Shown here: piece after piece, positions 19,985 through 28,528 of the stretch | Position numbering within the stretch: position 1 is the stretch's first letter | Layout: each line of letters begins with the position of its first letter | Assembly: GCA_963739335.1 (NCBI GenBank) | Contig: CAVUAC010000011.1 | Coordinates: 35,311 to 99,310, forward strand | DNA from: UBA9647 sp963739335 | GTDB taxonomy: Bacteria; Bacteroidota; Ignavibacteria; UBA10030 | Length of the DNA: 64,000 nt | Direction: 5' to 3' | The notes under the pieces: generated by a model | What the model saw: only the letters and a program-made list of their open reading frames with translations | Database searches by the model: none | What the model was told of the DNA's origin: nothing | Position numbers and translations under genes: made by a program

Positions 19985-20833
19985 ATGGTTGATTTCCAAA
20001 CACTCTCCTTGTATCATTGTCCTATGACCATCGTTCCTATCGTAACACTTGAAGAGCCCGATCTCCAGCCGTACAAAACGCTCCGCCGTCCGGTGGAGCA
20101 CCAGCGGAGCGGCATTTTCGTCGCAGAAGGAGGGAGGGTTGTAAGAAGACTGCTTGAGAGCCGGCTCGATGTGATTTCTGTCTTGCTGACGCCGGAATGG
20201 CTTGAGTCCTATCGCCCGCTTCTGGAACCAAGGGAGGAGAGCACGCGCGTTTTTGTTGCCCCGAAGCAACTCGTGGAGTCGATTGTCGGCTTCCATTTAC
20301 ATCAGGGGATCATGGCGGTCGCACGAATTCCTCAGCCGGCCACACTTGCAGCGATCCTTGCCCGCACGCGTCCTCCTCTGTTCCTGGTAGCAGTCGATGG
20401 TCTTACGAACGCGGAGAATCTCGGCGTGTTGGTGCGGAACTGTGCAGCTTTCAGTGTCGACGCGCTCCTGGTCGGTGAAACATCAAGCAGCCCATACCTG
20501 CGACGTGCGGTGAGAAATTCCATGGGGGCGGTCTTTACGCTCCCGGTGGTGCATGTTCCCAGCCTCGTCGACGCGATCAGGCAGATGCAATCGGCGCACA
20601 ATGTTTATGTTGTCGCAGCGCACCCCCATACTGAACAGAAAACTCTTCAGGAAACAGCGCTCCAGCGGGACTGTTGCATTGTGTTTGGGAGTGAGGGAGA
20701 AGGTATCACGCCGACGGTTCTTGCTGTGTGCAACGAGTCCGTCGCAATTCCTATGCGCAAAGGGGTCGATTCACTTAACGTCGCGAGCGCAAGTGCAGTG
20801 TTTCTTTATGAGGTGCAGCGGCAGAGAACATGA
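19985..20833 (+). CDS. TrmH/SpoU-family RNA 2'-O-methyltransferase
   Basis: A 282-aa SPOUT methyltransferase that methylates a ribose in rRNA or tRNA using S-adenosylmethionine. An N-terminal substrate-binding region is followed by the three SPOUT motifs: LTNAENLGVLVRNCAAF (motif 1), VFGSEGEGI (motif 2) and IPMRKGVDSLNVASASAVF (motif 3), forming the trefoil knot. The ATG at 19985 has GGGAG seven bases upstream; ATG 20024 is an alternative. It converges with the CDGSH gene across a hairpin at 20834-20856. Confidence 0.9.
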   Translation: MVDFQTLSLYHCPMTIVPIVTLEEPDLQPYKTLRRPVEHQRSGIFVAEGGRVVRRLLESRLDVISVLLTPEWLESYRPLLEPREESTRVFVAPKQLVESIVGFHLHQGIMAVARIPQPATLAAILARTRPPLFLVAVDGLTNAENLGVLVRNCAAFSVDALLVGETSSSPYLRRAVRNSMGAVFTLPVVHVPSLVDAIRQMQSAHNVYVVAAHPHTEQKTLQETALQRDCCIVFGSEGEGITPTVLAVCNESVAIPMRKGVDSLNVASASAVFLYEVQRQRT

Positions 20834-20856
20834 AAGGCCGATCAATGACCGGCCTT
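20834..20856. terminator. Hairpin between convergent genes
   Basis: AAGGCCG at 20834-20840 pairs with CGGCCTT at 20850-20856 around a 9-base loop, directly after the methyltransferase stop and before the CDGSH gene end. The following T-rich stretch is weak, so termination efficiency is uncertain. Confidence 0.5.
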
Positions 20857-20885
20857 GTCGTTGAAACCCTCGATTTGTGGCCCGC

Positions 20886-21098
20886 CTATGTCACGACGCG
20901 GGCGACAACCTCGGATTGAAAGCCGATCTCGCGATGTGATTTATCGCAGAACGGCATGTCTTTGCTGTGCCCACAACGACACAGAGAGATTCGCTCCTTC
21001 CCGTTAAGGTCAAACTTCCCTCCATTCTGATCATAGAGCTCAAAGTTGCCTTCAACTTTGATACTGCCGTTATTCTTCACGATAATCTTGGTTGACAT
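20886..21098 (-). CDS. CDGSH iron-sulfur domain protein
   Basis: A 70-aa mitoNEET-type protein. The 2Fe-2S motif is C-x-C-x8-C-x3-H: Cys40, Cys42, Cys51 and His55 in LCRCGHSKDMPFCDKSH. These single-domain bacterial proteins bind a redox-active cluster and may transfer electrons or clusters. A GGGAG site lies upstream of the start. Confidence 0.92.
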   Translation of the reverse strand: MSTKIIVKNNGSIKVEGNFELYDQNGGKFDLNGKERISLCRCGHSKDMPFCDKSHREIGFQSEVVARVVT

Positions 21099-21138
21099 AA
21101 CGAAACTCCCTTTGTGCGAATCACCATCTCTTCCTGTG

Positions 21139-22140
21139 TCAGTTGCCCTTCAGCGTAAAAGGAATCGTAAGAGTAGTCCGTTCCCACTCGAGCTTCAAGA
21201 TGCCGGAACGGTTATCAACCCTCTCGAGAGAAATTGTCAATCGTTCAACATAATTCTGAAGGCTGTGCTTCTGCAGTTTGACGCGCGCAAAATCGAGGCG
21301 CGGATGATACACAAGTCCGGATTGGCCGGTCTCTTTGTTGACGATGAGTTGCCAGGTGGTTTTCGAGGGCAAGGTGTACAGGGAATAGGCCCCTTTTGGG
21401 ACGGTTGTGCTGCCGAGGACTACATCTGCCTGGAGCATGAGCGCTGTTGCCTCGTTCGCTCCTGTTCGCCACACCCGATTGTACGGTACCACGCCGCCAA
21501 TGATTTTCCTCCCGCGTGCTGAGGGGCGGCCGTAATTCACTGAAATAATCTTTCCATCCAACAGTATTTTCGCGGAGTCCCGTGGGCTGGCTACAATCAA
21601 TGTCGGGCTCACTTTGAATGGTACAGAGAGCGAGGTGTTCTCCCACTCAATCTTGAGGGTGCCGGAGTTGTTGGTGCCGTGCTCAAGGATGAAAGTGAGT
21701 TTCTCCACAGGGTTCGCGAGAGTTCGTTTCTCGAGCGCAATGCGGGCGAGGTCCTGTTGTGGATTATACACCGTTCCCCATTGTCCAACCTCTTTGTTGA
21801 TGATAAGCTTCCACTGTGTCTCGGTTGGAAAGGTGTACAATGAGTATTTACCTTTTGGAATTTCCATTCCGCCCAACTCCAGGTCAGCATCTGTGGTCAA
21901 CAGCGTCGCCTTGCCGGAGCCGGTTCTCCAGACGCGGTTGTACGGCACAAAATCTCCCATGATCTTCCGGCCGTGAATTGATGGCCGGCCGTAGTTCACC
22001 GAAATCCTCTTTCCTGCTATAATCATCTCGGTCGAATCCCGGGGGACGACAATAGGCTGCTGTGCGAGCAGCAATTGCGTGAGAAGGAGTGCAAGCAACA
22101 GGGGAGCGATCGATCGATGATAGTGCGTATGTTGTTTCAT
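21139..22140 (-). CDS. Secreted protein with two tandem DUF2911 domains
   Basis: A 333-aa exported protein with a hydrophobic leader (SIAPLLLALLLTQLLLAQ). Two homologous domains follow, each containing a VNYGRPS-x2-GRKI, VPYNRVWRTG, KGxYSLYT and W-x-LI-NKE-x-GQ block (first about 25-175, second about 180-333). DUF2911 has no proven function, though its conserved Tyr/Arg/Trp face suggests binding. Most members have one domain; the duplication here is internal. ATG 22140 was chosen over a longer Cys-rich frame. Confidence 0.85.
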   Translation of the reverse strand: MKQHTHYHRSIAPLLLALLLTQLLLAQQPIVVPRDSTEMIIAGKRISVNYGRPSIHGRKIMGDFVPYNRVWRTGSGKATLLTTDADLELGGMEIPKGKYSLYTFPTETQWKLIINKEVGQWGTVYNPQQDLARIALEKRTLANPVEKLTFILEHGTNNSGTLKIEWENTSLSVPFKVSPTLIVASPRDSAKILLDGKIISVNYGRPSARGRKIIGGVVPYNRVWRTGANEATALMLQADVVLGSTTVPKGAYSLYTLPSKTTWQLIVNKETGQSGLVYHPRLDFARVKLQKHSLQNYVERLTISLERVDNRSGILKLEWERTTLTIPFTLKGN

Positions 22141-22385
22141 GGGGTTGCGGATCCTGCGTGCTGGGCAACGCGAACAAATCTTACAGAAAATTCCTGCCGA
22201 GTGCAAGACAAGGGCATGCCATCCATGAAAGGATCATCTAGTGCCGCTTCCAAAAAGTAATGTTATGTCTTGAGATGGATGCTACCATCGGGAGCGGGTC
22301 CCGTTCACCCGCTAGGTGAACAGGACGCCTTTCTGAATATGCCGAAGGCATGGCATTGCCACAAGATCTTTTATTAGAAGTGGCA
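22141..22385. other. Intergenic gap with small hairpins
   Basis: No gene is seen in these 245 bases. GTTCACC at 22303-22309 pairs with GGTGAAC at 22315-22321, and ATGCC-GAA-GGCAT forms a second short hairpin near 22338-22350. They could terminate transcription of the DUF1460 gene read leftward. Confidence 0.4.
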
Positions 22386-23261
22386 CTAGGATGGTTCGAG
22401 CGGCCGGGCAACCATGACGCCGAGCCGCTTTGCGCTGGCGGCAAGGTATTCCACGAGAGTTTTCTCGGTAATCTGCACGTTCGATCCGGAGAGTGGAGCA
22501 TGCAGGAAGTGGAGCTTGCCGTTTTGCCAGATCGCAAGACCGGTGTGCGAGACATCGATTCCCTGGATGTCGGTTGAGATCGCGAGAACATCACCGTTTT
22601 GTATTTTTGATGCGATCTTGTCCACCCCGTCTTTCGGTATGTGAAACATTGGGCGTTTGTTGATAGCTTCTTCCTGTTTTGTGATTAGCTTGATCAGTTC
22701 GGGCTGTCCCTTGAGCTGTCGATAAGAGTCAGGGTGAGTCGACATAAAGTCGATCTTTCGCTTGTATATAACCCCACCAATAGTTTTTGTGACGTTCTTC
22801 AAAACGCCCTTCTTCTCATTGTCGTAGACGTAATCAGTGAAATAATGCAGTCTGCTCGGATAACCATTGACGATCCCGCCGCGGTATCGGACGAACTGAA
22901 GCTCAGCTTTATAGTCTTCAAACGTAGTTTTGTTCTTCTTGATGCATCGGGCAAGGACCAGGGCGTTCTCATAGAAGGTTACACAATCGAGTCCGCGCAT
23001 GTTTATGACCAGGTGTTCTTCCCCTGGTTGCTCCAGTGTATTTGCGATGTACTCTGTGCCGAGGAACGATTTTCCCATTGCAACGATTACCTCGCCAATG
23101 GGTTTCTGGCGAAGGTTAAGGGAGACCGCAAGCTCGAACTTCTTTGAGCAAATGGCGGCGTCATCATCCTGCAGTAGCGCGTTCCCGAGCGCGGGTATGC
23201 TGATCAAAGCCGGGACGCCAGCCGCGAGAGGAATTGTTTTCAAAAAAGCACGCCTGTTCAT
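22386..23261 (-). CDS. DUF1460 family amidase-like protein
   Basis: A 291-aa protein of the DUF1460 branch of NlpC/P60 peptidases, known from Bacteroidetes structures and proposed to act as N-acetylmuramoyl-L-alanine amidases on cell-wall fragments. An export signal with a twin-Arg-like start (MNRRAFLKTIPLAAG) precedes the domain. The catalytic Cys is in MRGLDCVTFYENAL (about 94) and the His in GIDVSHTGLAIW (about 240). It ends at 22386; a barrel protein gene lies 13 bases upstream on the same strand. Confidence 0.88.
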   Translation of the reverse strand: MNRRAFLKTIPLAAGVPALISIPALGNALLQDDDAAICSKKFELAVSLNLRQKPIGEVIVAMGKSFLGTEYIANTLEQPGEEHLVINMRGLDCVTFYENALVLARCIKKNKTTFEDYKAELQFVRYRGGIVNGYPSRLHYFTDYVYDNEKKGVLKNVTKTIGGVIYKRKIDFMSTHPDSYRQLKGQPELIKLITKQEEAINKRPMFHIPKDGVDKIASKIQNGDVLAISTDIQGIDVSHTGLAIWQNGKLHFLHAPLSGSNVQITEKTLVEYLAASAKRLGVMVARPLEPS

Positions 23262-23274
23262 ACAATATCCCCTC

Positions 23275-24042
23275 CTACAGTACCAGTCGGATCCCCGCAG
23301 TCAGCAGGAAACCCGAGTAATCGAATTCCATGGTTGTCGTTTCGGCTGTGGTCTCGCCGAACCGTGTTACCGTGCCCTCCATGGAACCCACCTGGGCAAA
23401 CCGATAGCCTGCCTCCGCGTTGAGAGAGATGCCGTGAAACAACGGCACATTGGTTCCAAGGGACATGCCCACGCTGGTTCGCGTCTTTTTCAACATTCCA
23501 TCTGTGTCGACGAACTGGACGGTCGTCGCGACACCCGAGGTCTTTTCAGTTTGAAAGCCCACAGCTTTCCCGGTCGCACGAGCGACCGCGAGGCCAAGAT
23601 TCGCTTGTACGTACCATTCAAGAAAAAATGGTTGTGCTGAAGGATAATAGGCAATCCCAAGGACGATGTCCGTCGAAGCCACGCCGCGGTCCAGCAGCAG
23701 CGAACTGTAGGGATCATTGTAAGAGGTGGAGACCGTTTTTGACCAGTGCGACCCCGTCAGCGAAATGCCAAATTCTCGATCCACGCGATAACCCACACCC
23801 GCGGAATAAAACAGTGGTCGTTTCACAGAGGCAAATGGCCCGACGGGAAATCCCTGTCTTCCCCAACCCTCAACATCCGATTGATTCTTGTTGTCGACGG
23901 CATCGAGGTTCAGCACGGCGTACCCCACGGAACCAGTGATAGACCACTTGCGATACTGGCCGTGAAGTGTCTGGGGGGTAAGGGCGACTCCAGCCGTGAG
24001 CACGATCCAGACGAGCTTGCAGGGTGCTGGCCGATGGAGCAT
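23275..24042 (-). CDS. Outer-membrane beta-barrel protein
   Basis: A 255-aa exported protein with alternating hydrophobic strands and a C-terminal barrel signature ending YSGFLLTAGIRLVL. A signal peptide precedes GQYRKWSITGSVGYAVL. It resembles the OmpA/OmpW-like small porin families in general form only; the cargo is unknown. The start is uncertain: ATG 24042 gives a normal signal sequence, while a frame up to 24126 overlaps dnaB and is Arg-rich. The stop is 13 bases before the DUF1460 gene. Confidence 0.65.
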   Translation of the reverse strand: MLHRPAPCKLVWIVLTAGVALTPQTLHGQYRKWSITGSVGYAVLNLDAVDNKNQSDVEGWGRQGFPVGPFASVKRPLFYSAGVGYRVDREFGISLTGSHWSKTVSTSYNDPYSSLLLDRGVASTDIVLGIAYYPSAQPFFLEWYVQANLGLAVARATGKAVGFQTEKTSGVATTVQFVDTDGMLKKTRTSVGMSLGTNVPLFHGISLNAEAGYRFAQVGSMEGTVTRFGETTAETTTMEFDYSGFLLTAGIRLVL

Positions 24043-24073
24043 GGTTCTGCGGGGTAATCGCTGCCGGCGCGTG

Positions 24074-25507
24074 TCAGAATGGCGGATTCTCATCCGTTGG
24101 CTCTGGGGGCAGGAATGCAGCCTCACGAAACCGCGTCAGGTTCTCAAAGCGAGCATAGTGCTTGACGAATGCCAACCGAATGCTCCCCGTTGGACCGTTA
24201 CGCTGCTTGCCGATAATGATTTCAGCCATTCCCTCGGTTGGCTCGTTGTTTTCGTCAACAGTAATGCCGAACATTTCGGGGCGGTGAACGAAGAGGACAA
24301 CGTCTGCATCCTGCTCGATAGCGCCGGACTCGCGCAAATCAGCGAGAACCGGGCGCTTGTCACCGCGCAGCTCGAGGGCGCGATTCAACTGTGAGAGGGC
24401 TACAACGGGAATGTTCAGCTCCTTTGCCAATGCCTTGAGGGATCGTGAAATCGTGGAGATCTCCTGCTCGCGGCTCTGAGCGTTCTTCGGGCCCTGCATC
24501 AACTGGAGGTAGTCAATAATAATCAACCCAACGTTGTGTTCAGCTTTGAGCCGGCGTGCCTTTGCGCGAATTTCAAGCGCTGAGAGCGCAGGTGAATCGT
24601 CGATCAAGATTTTCGCCTTATATAGCTTGCCTATACTCGTGCTGAGCTTTCGCCATTCATCTTCCGGCAAACGGCCGGTGCGGACGCTGTGTGCGTCGAC
24701 ACGTGCTTCAGCACAGATGAGGCGCAAGACCAGTTGCTGAGTAGACATTTCGAGGCTGAAGAAGGCGACCGGCACATCGTGAAGGATTGATGCGTTGCGC
24801 GCGATGGAGAGAACAAGTGCTGTCTTTCCTTGGCTCGGTCGACCTGCAACGATGATGAGATCGGACTTCTGGAATCCGCCGGTGTAGTTATCGAGTTCTG
24901 TGAAAGCCGATGGCACGCCCGTCACGCCGCTGTGTTTGCCGTGGATGCTCTCCAGCATTTCCATCGTCTGGTGAACAGCGGTGCCCATGGACGTAAAACT
25001 CTTTTTCATCCTCTGCTCAGAGATCTGGAAAATCTTCTGCTCGGCTTCGTCCAGGAGGTCGAGAGCGTCTTCGGTTTCGCTATATGCGCGGCCGGCAACC
25101 TCTGATGAGGCAGAGATCAACTGGCGCATCAATGCTTTCTCCAGAACGATGTGGGCATGGTAGTCGATGTTTGCTGCAGTGGTGATTCGCGTCGTCAGTT
25201 CTGTGAGATAGTACTCGCCCCCGATTTTGTCGAGTTCGCCACGTCGGCGAAGCTCCTCCACGAGTGTAATAAGATCAACCGGCTCGCTCCGCTCAAAGAG
25301 AGCGATCATCGAGGTGAAAATCCGTTGATGCGCCGGTTTATAGAAGGACGTATCGTCGAGAATCTCAATCGCCTTCGCGATTGCTCCTTTATCAAGGAGC
25401 ATCGCGCCGAGCACGGCCATTTCTACATCCACCGCCTGCGGTGGGATGCGGCCCTCGGCCGGGGTGCTCTGTTCTGCGATGTTGAATGTTCGTCGAGGAT
25501 CTGCCAT
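24074..25507 (-). CDS. dnaB: Replicative DNA helicase
   Basis: A 477-aa DnaB that unwinds DNA at the replication fork as a hexamer. The N-terminal domain starts VDVEMAVLGAMLLDK (about 27-41). The RecA-like motor has Walker A AGRPSQGKTALV (221-232), motif LIIIDYLQLMQGP with the Walker B Asp, and SRSLKALAKELNIPVVALSQLNR. GGAG eight bases before ATG 25507 fixes the start. No intein is present and length is normal. Confidence 0.97.
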   Translation of the reverse strand: MADPRRTFNIAEQSTPAEGRIPPQAVDVEMAVLGAMLLDKGAIAKAIEILDDTSFYKPAHQRIFTSMIALFERSEPVDLITLVEELRRRGELDKIGGEYYLTELTTRITTAANIDYHAHIVLEKALMRQLISASSEVAGRAYSETEDALDLLDEAEQKIFQISEQRMKKSFTSMGTAVHQTMEMLESIHGKHSGVTGVPSAFTELDNYTGGFQKSDLIIVAGRPSQGKTALVLSIARNASILHDVPVAFFSLEMSTQQLVLRLICAEARVDAHSVRTGRLPEDEWRKLSTSIGKLYKAKILIDDSPALSALEIRAKARRLKAEHNVGLIIIDYLQLMQGPKNAQSREQEISTISRSLKALAKELNIPVVALSQLNRALELRGDKRPVLADLRESGAIEQDADVVLFVHRPEMFGITVDENNEPTEGMAEIIIGKQRNGPTGSIRLAFVKHYARFENLTRFREAAFLPPEPTDENPPF

Positions 25508-25707
25508 GATGATGCTCCTTTGACTGAATGTACGCGAAAATCAGTGATCTCCAAACTTCTTCTCGTCTACCTCCACGCGCATCGCCGGACAATCAGATGT
25601 GACAGGAAGAGGGCATATTGCGTAGGCGGTGAGGGCCTACGGCGGATTGAAGCCCCCGTTTCTCAAAAGACCTCTTTCCTGCCTTGTAGACATTGAAACG
25701 AAGGTAC

Positions 25708-26073
25708 CTAACTCCTCGCTCTCAGCTGTTGGGCTCGCAGTACACCCCCGACGATTGTCGCTGGCACCATGAACCCGAGGACGGCTATTTGCGACCAGAG
25801 CGATCCGTGTCCGGGCTGTGCAATGAGTGATACCGTTGCGATAACTGCCATGATGCATGCAACGGCGACGGAGTGTTTGATTTCCTTCTTCCCAGCGATC
25901 CGCGCAGCAAGGTACCCGGCCAGCGCCGCAAAGAACATTCCGTAGACAGTGCTCCAGATGCGGAAACCAATCTCTGGTTCCTGGCGAGAGTCAACCCCCA
26001 CGAGTTGAAACAGCACAATGGTTGATACGCCAAAAACAAGATATCCAATGAGAACAGAGAGAACACTTTTCAT
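25708..26073 (-). CDS. Small four-helix membrane protein
   Basis: A 121-aa protein with four predicted membrane helices (about 3-22, 39-60, 69-86 and 95-115) and a short basic end. It starts MKSVLSVLIGYLVFGVSTI at 26073; a longer frame to 26124 adds a non-hydrophobic leader. The family is not recognised; it looks like the small conserved membrane proteins often found in Bacteroidota. It lies 200 bases upstream of dnaB. Confidence 0.6.
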   Translation of the reverse strand: MKSVLSVLIGYLVFGVSTIVLFQLVGVDSRQEPEIGFRIWSTVYGMFFAALAGYLAARIAGKKEIKHSVAVACIMAVIATVSLIAQPGHGSLWSQIAVLGFMVPATIVGGVLRAQQLRARS

Positions 26074-26145
26074 GTCAGAACCCCAGGCACTTACGATTGA
26101 CGAATTCCAATTCTCAATTTCCAATTGATGATTGGTGGTGATGCA

Positions 26146-27573
26146 TTAATGGGTTACAGATTTAATGAATTTGTACATGAAATCTACACTATCATAGAAC
26201 TCTTTGACTCCGATCCGCTCGTCTCTTCCGTGTGCGCGGACATCGTCGATGTCCGCAAAGATTCCTGACACACCGTAGACCGGGATCCCCGCCTGCCGCA
26301 AGAATTTGCCATCTGATGCGCCGGTGGACATAGTGGGGGTTACCGTCACACCGGGCCACATCGACGCTGTGAGTTTCTCGACGTTGTCCATAACATCTTT
26401 TCGGAGCGGTGAGGGCGGACCCGGTCGTGGTTGCCCCAGTTGCCTGACAGTGATCTGACTGTCGGCGAGAACGCGGCGCAGCGTGGCAAGTACATTTTCT
26501 ACAGAGTCATCGGGCAGCATGCGGCAATTTACGATAGCGCGAGCGGTCTGCGGCAAAGCATTCTCAGCGTGCCCGCCACTAAGCATTGTCGGCACGCAGG
26601 TTGTACGCATCAGTGCGTTGTAGTATGTGGAGGATGCCGCAAGGCGGTTCGCGGCCGCCGTGTCCAGAGGTGTCTTCAGGACAGCAATCATATCAGCTCT
26701 GATCTGGTCGGTCTCCTTGTTCACGGTTCGCTCAAAGAAGGTTCGGGTCGTCTCGTTGAGCCGGATTGGGAAGTCATAGTGCGCCAGTCGGCTGAGACCC
26801 GCCGCGAGCCGGTAGATAGCATTGTCCTTGACCGGCATCGAGCTGTGTCCACCCCGATTTTTCACCTCAAGCTGAAAACTCATGTACACCTTCTCACTCG
26901 TCTGGACTTCCATCAACATGGGTTTGCCGGCCTTGATATCTCCGCCTCCACCCTCAAGGTTGATGGCGAACTCCGCATCGATGAGGTCGCGGCGATGCGT
27001 GAGGAGCCACTCAACGCCGTTCGCGTCGCCATTTTCTTCGTGCTCTGTCAATGCCACAATGATGTCGCGGTTCGGAATAAATCCTTCGTTTCGCAAACGG
27101 ATAAGGTTTGCGACGATATCTGCATCCTCGCACTTCATGTCGGAGGTCCCACGGCCGTAGAAGTATCCATCCTTCTCAATAAAGGTGAACGGATCGAAAG
27201 ACCAATCCTGACGGAGTGCTTCAACAACATCCATGTGACCAATGAAGAGGATGGGGTGAAGAGCACCTTTGCCGTGGTAACGCACAATAAGGTTCATATT
27301 TTGTGACCGTGGACCCACGATTTGAATATCGCCGCCCGGGAATCCCGCAGTCTTCAACCGCGAGGCCATCGCTTCAGCCGCCTTCGTGCTTCCGACGTTC
27401 ATGGTTGTGTTGATCTCGATCAGCTCCTTGAAAATGTCACGGGCGAGTTTCTGATGTGGCGAAACAGCATCTGCACCCCCGCTGGTCTGTGCGAGAAGAG
27501 ATTGAGCCGCGGGAAGCGACAGAGCGGCAGCAAGATAGAGCTGGAGGAAAAGAATCTTGGTGGTGTTCCGCAT
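26146..27573 (-). CDS. Secreted M20-family metallopeptidase
   Basis: A 475-aa zinc peptidase/deacylase with a Sec signal peptide. The metal and catalytic residues are visible: His and Asp in GHMDVVEA (about 112), Asp in GRGTSDMKCED (about 146), Glu-Glu in LTEHEENGD (about 180) and a Glu in NLEGGGGD. The dimerisation domain contains GGHSSMP and the last zinc His region STGASDGKFLRQAGIPVYG. Members include carboxypeptidases and dipeptidases; the substrate is unknown. Confidence 0.93.
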   Translation of the reverse strand: MRNTTKILFLQLYLAAALSLPAAQSLLAQTSGGADAVSPHQKLARDIFKELIEINTTMNVGSTKAAEAMASRLKTAGFPGGDIQIVGPRSQNMNLIVRYHGKGALHPILFIGHMDVVEALRQDWSFDPFTFIEKDGYFYGRGTSDMKCEDADIVANLIRLRNEGFIPNRDIIVALTEHEENGDANGVEWLLTHRRDLIDAEFAINLEGGGGDIKAGKPMLMEVQTSEKVYMSFQLEVKNRGGHSSMPVKDNAIYRLAAGLSRLAHYDFPIRLNETTRTFFERTVNKETDQIRADMIAVLKTPLDTAAANRLAASSTYYNALMRTTCVPTMLSGGHAENALPQTARAIVNCRMLPDDSVENVLATLRRVLADSQITVRQLGQPRPGPPSPLRKDVMDNVEKLTASMWPGVTVTPTMSTGASDGKFLRQAGIPVYGVSGIFADIDDVRAHGRDERIGVKEFYDSVDFMYKFIKSVTH

Positions 27574-27702
27574 TGTTTGTGCGTTTCCTCTCTATAAGCG
27601 TTGCGTATGTTTTTGGATCGTTTCTCGCCAGGTCGTTCCTCTATTTCTCTATTCTACTTGAGAACGCTCCTGTAACAAACAATCTCCTTCTGCGTGCGGC
27701 CG

Positions 27703-28242
27703 TTACGCCGCAGCTTTTGGTTCAAGCGGCTGGGATCGTACGTAGTGCAGCTGAACCAGTCCTGTTGAAAATGATTTGCAGCCGATCAGCTCGAAATTGC
27801 GGCGTTTATTTGACCTCAGGAAAAGCGGTGTTCCCTTGCCGAGTATGATTGGATGAATAGAAAGGATCATTTCGTCAATGAGGTCGAGCTGGAAGAAGGA
27901 GTGGGCAAAATCGCTGCCGCCCACGAGCCAGATGTCCTTTCCGTCCTGGGCTTTGAGATCGTTGACGAACCTCAAGATGTCTCCGGAGACAAAAAGCACA
28001 TTCTTCCTCTTCTTGTGAGTTCGACTGCGGGAAAACACATAGTTCTTCATACCTGAATAGATTTCGCTTCCCGTTTCCACCATGAGGTCGTACGTCTTTC
28101 GGCCGATGAGCGCGGCATCGACCTTTGTGAAAAACTCCCTCAGTCCGTAGTCCTGGTCGGTGTAGAGCCAGTCAAACTCGCCCTTGGGGCCAGCAATATA
28201 GCCGTCGAGGCTCAGGGCGATGTTGAGAATGATCTTTCTCAT
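27703..28242 (-). CDS. Dihydrofolate reductase-like protein (RibD C-terminal domain)
   Basis: A 179-aa NADPH-dependent reductase fold protein: NIALSLDGYIAGPKGEFDW near the N-terminus, ALIGRKTYDLM, WLVGGSDFAHSFFQLDLIDE and IHPIILGKGTPLF. This is the YwjB/YyaP-type group, with no proven physiological substrate. It precedes a truncated CPBP gene on the same strand. Confidence 0.9.
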   Translation of the reverse strand: MRKIILNIALSLDGYIAGPKGEFDWLYTDQDYGLREFFTKVDAALIGRKTYDLMVETGSEIYSGMKNYVFSRSRTHKKRKNVLFVSGDILRFVNDLKAQDGKDIWLVGGSDFAHSFFQLDLIDEMILSIHPIILGKGTPLFLRSNKRRNFELIGCKSFSTGLVQLHYVRSQPLEPKAAA

Positions 28243-28260
28243 AAAGACCCTCCCGGGAAC

Positions 28261-28510
28261 TCAGCCAAGTTTTATCTGCAGCATCGCTGGAAACGAGTTA
28301 ATGAGCGCATGGACGAAAATGCATGCAAACAAGTTATTTTTGGTGCGGGCGTACATCGTGCCAAGTATCAAACCCATGGGAATGCCCTGACCGAATGCCA
28401 ACGCAAAAGCCCCGGGCCAATTTCCATGGGACGGCCATCGAGGATTGAGGTACGCGTACGGCAGGTGACATAGTCCGAACAACAGCGATGCCCAGTGGAG
28501 CATTTCGTGC
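28261..28510 (-). pseudogene. 5'-truncated CPBP intramembrane protease remnant
   Basis: About 80 residues matching the C-terminal half of a CPBP (Abi/CAAX-like) membrane protease: HWASLLFGLCHLPYAY carries the second motif His and FVHALINSF the third motif. The N-terminal half with the essential EExxxR motif is absent, because the sequence abuts the stop of the VIT gene at 28529. The open frame continues upstream but that part is a shadow of VIT. It was probably made by deletion. Confidence 0.65.
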
Positions 28511-28528
28511 TCGGGGCGGCTGTTTGTG

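Noticed and set aside
26431..27306. 291-aa plus-strand open frame
   Set aside because: It is antisense to the M20 peptidase and has no conserved motif.
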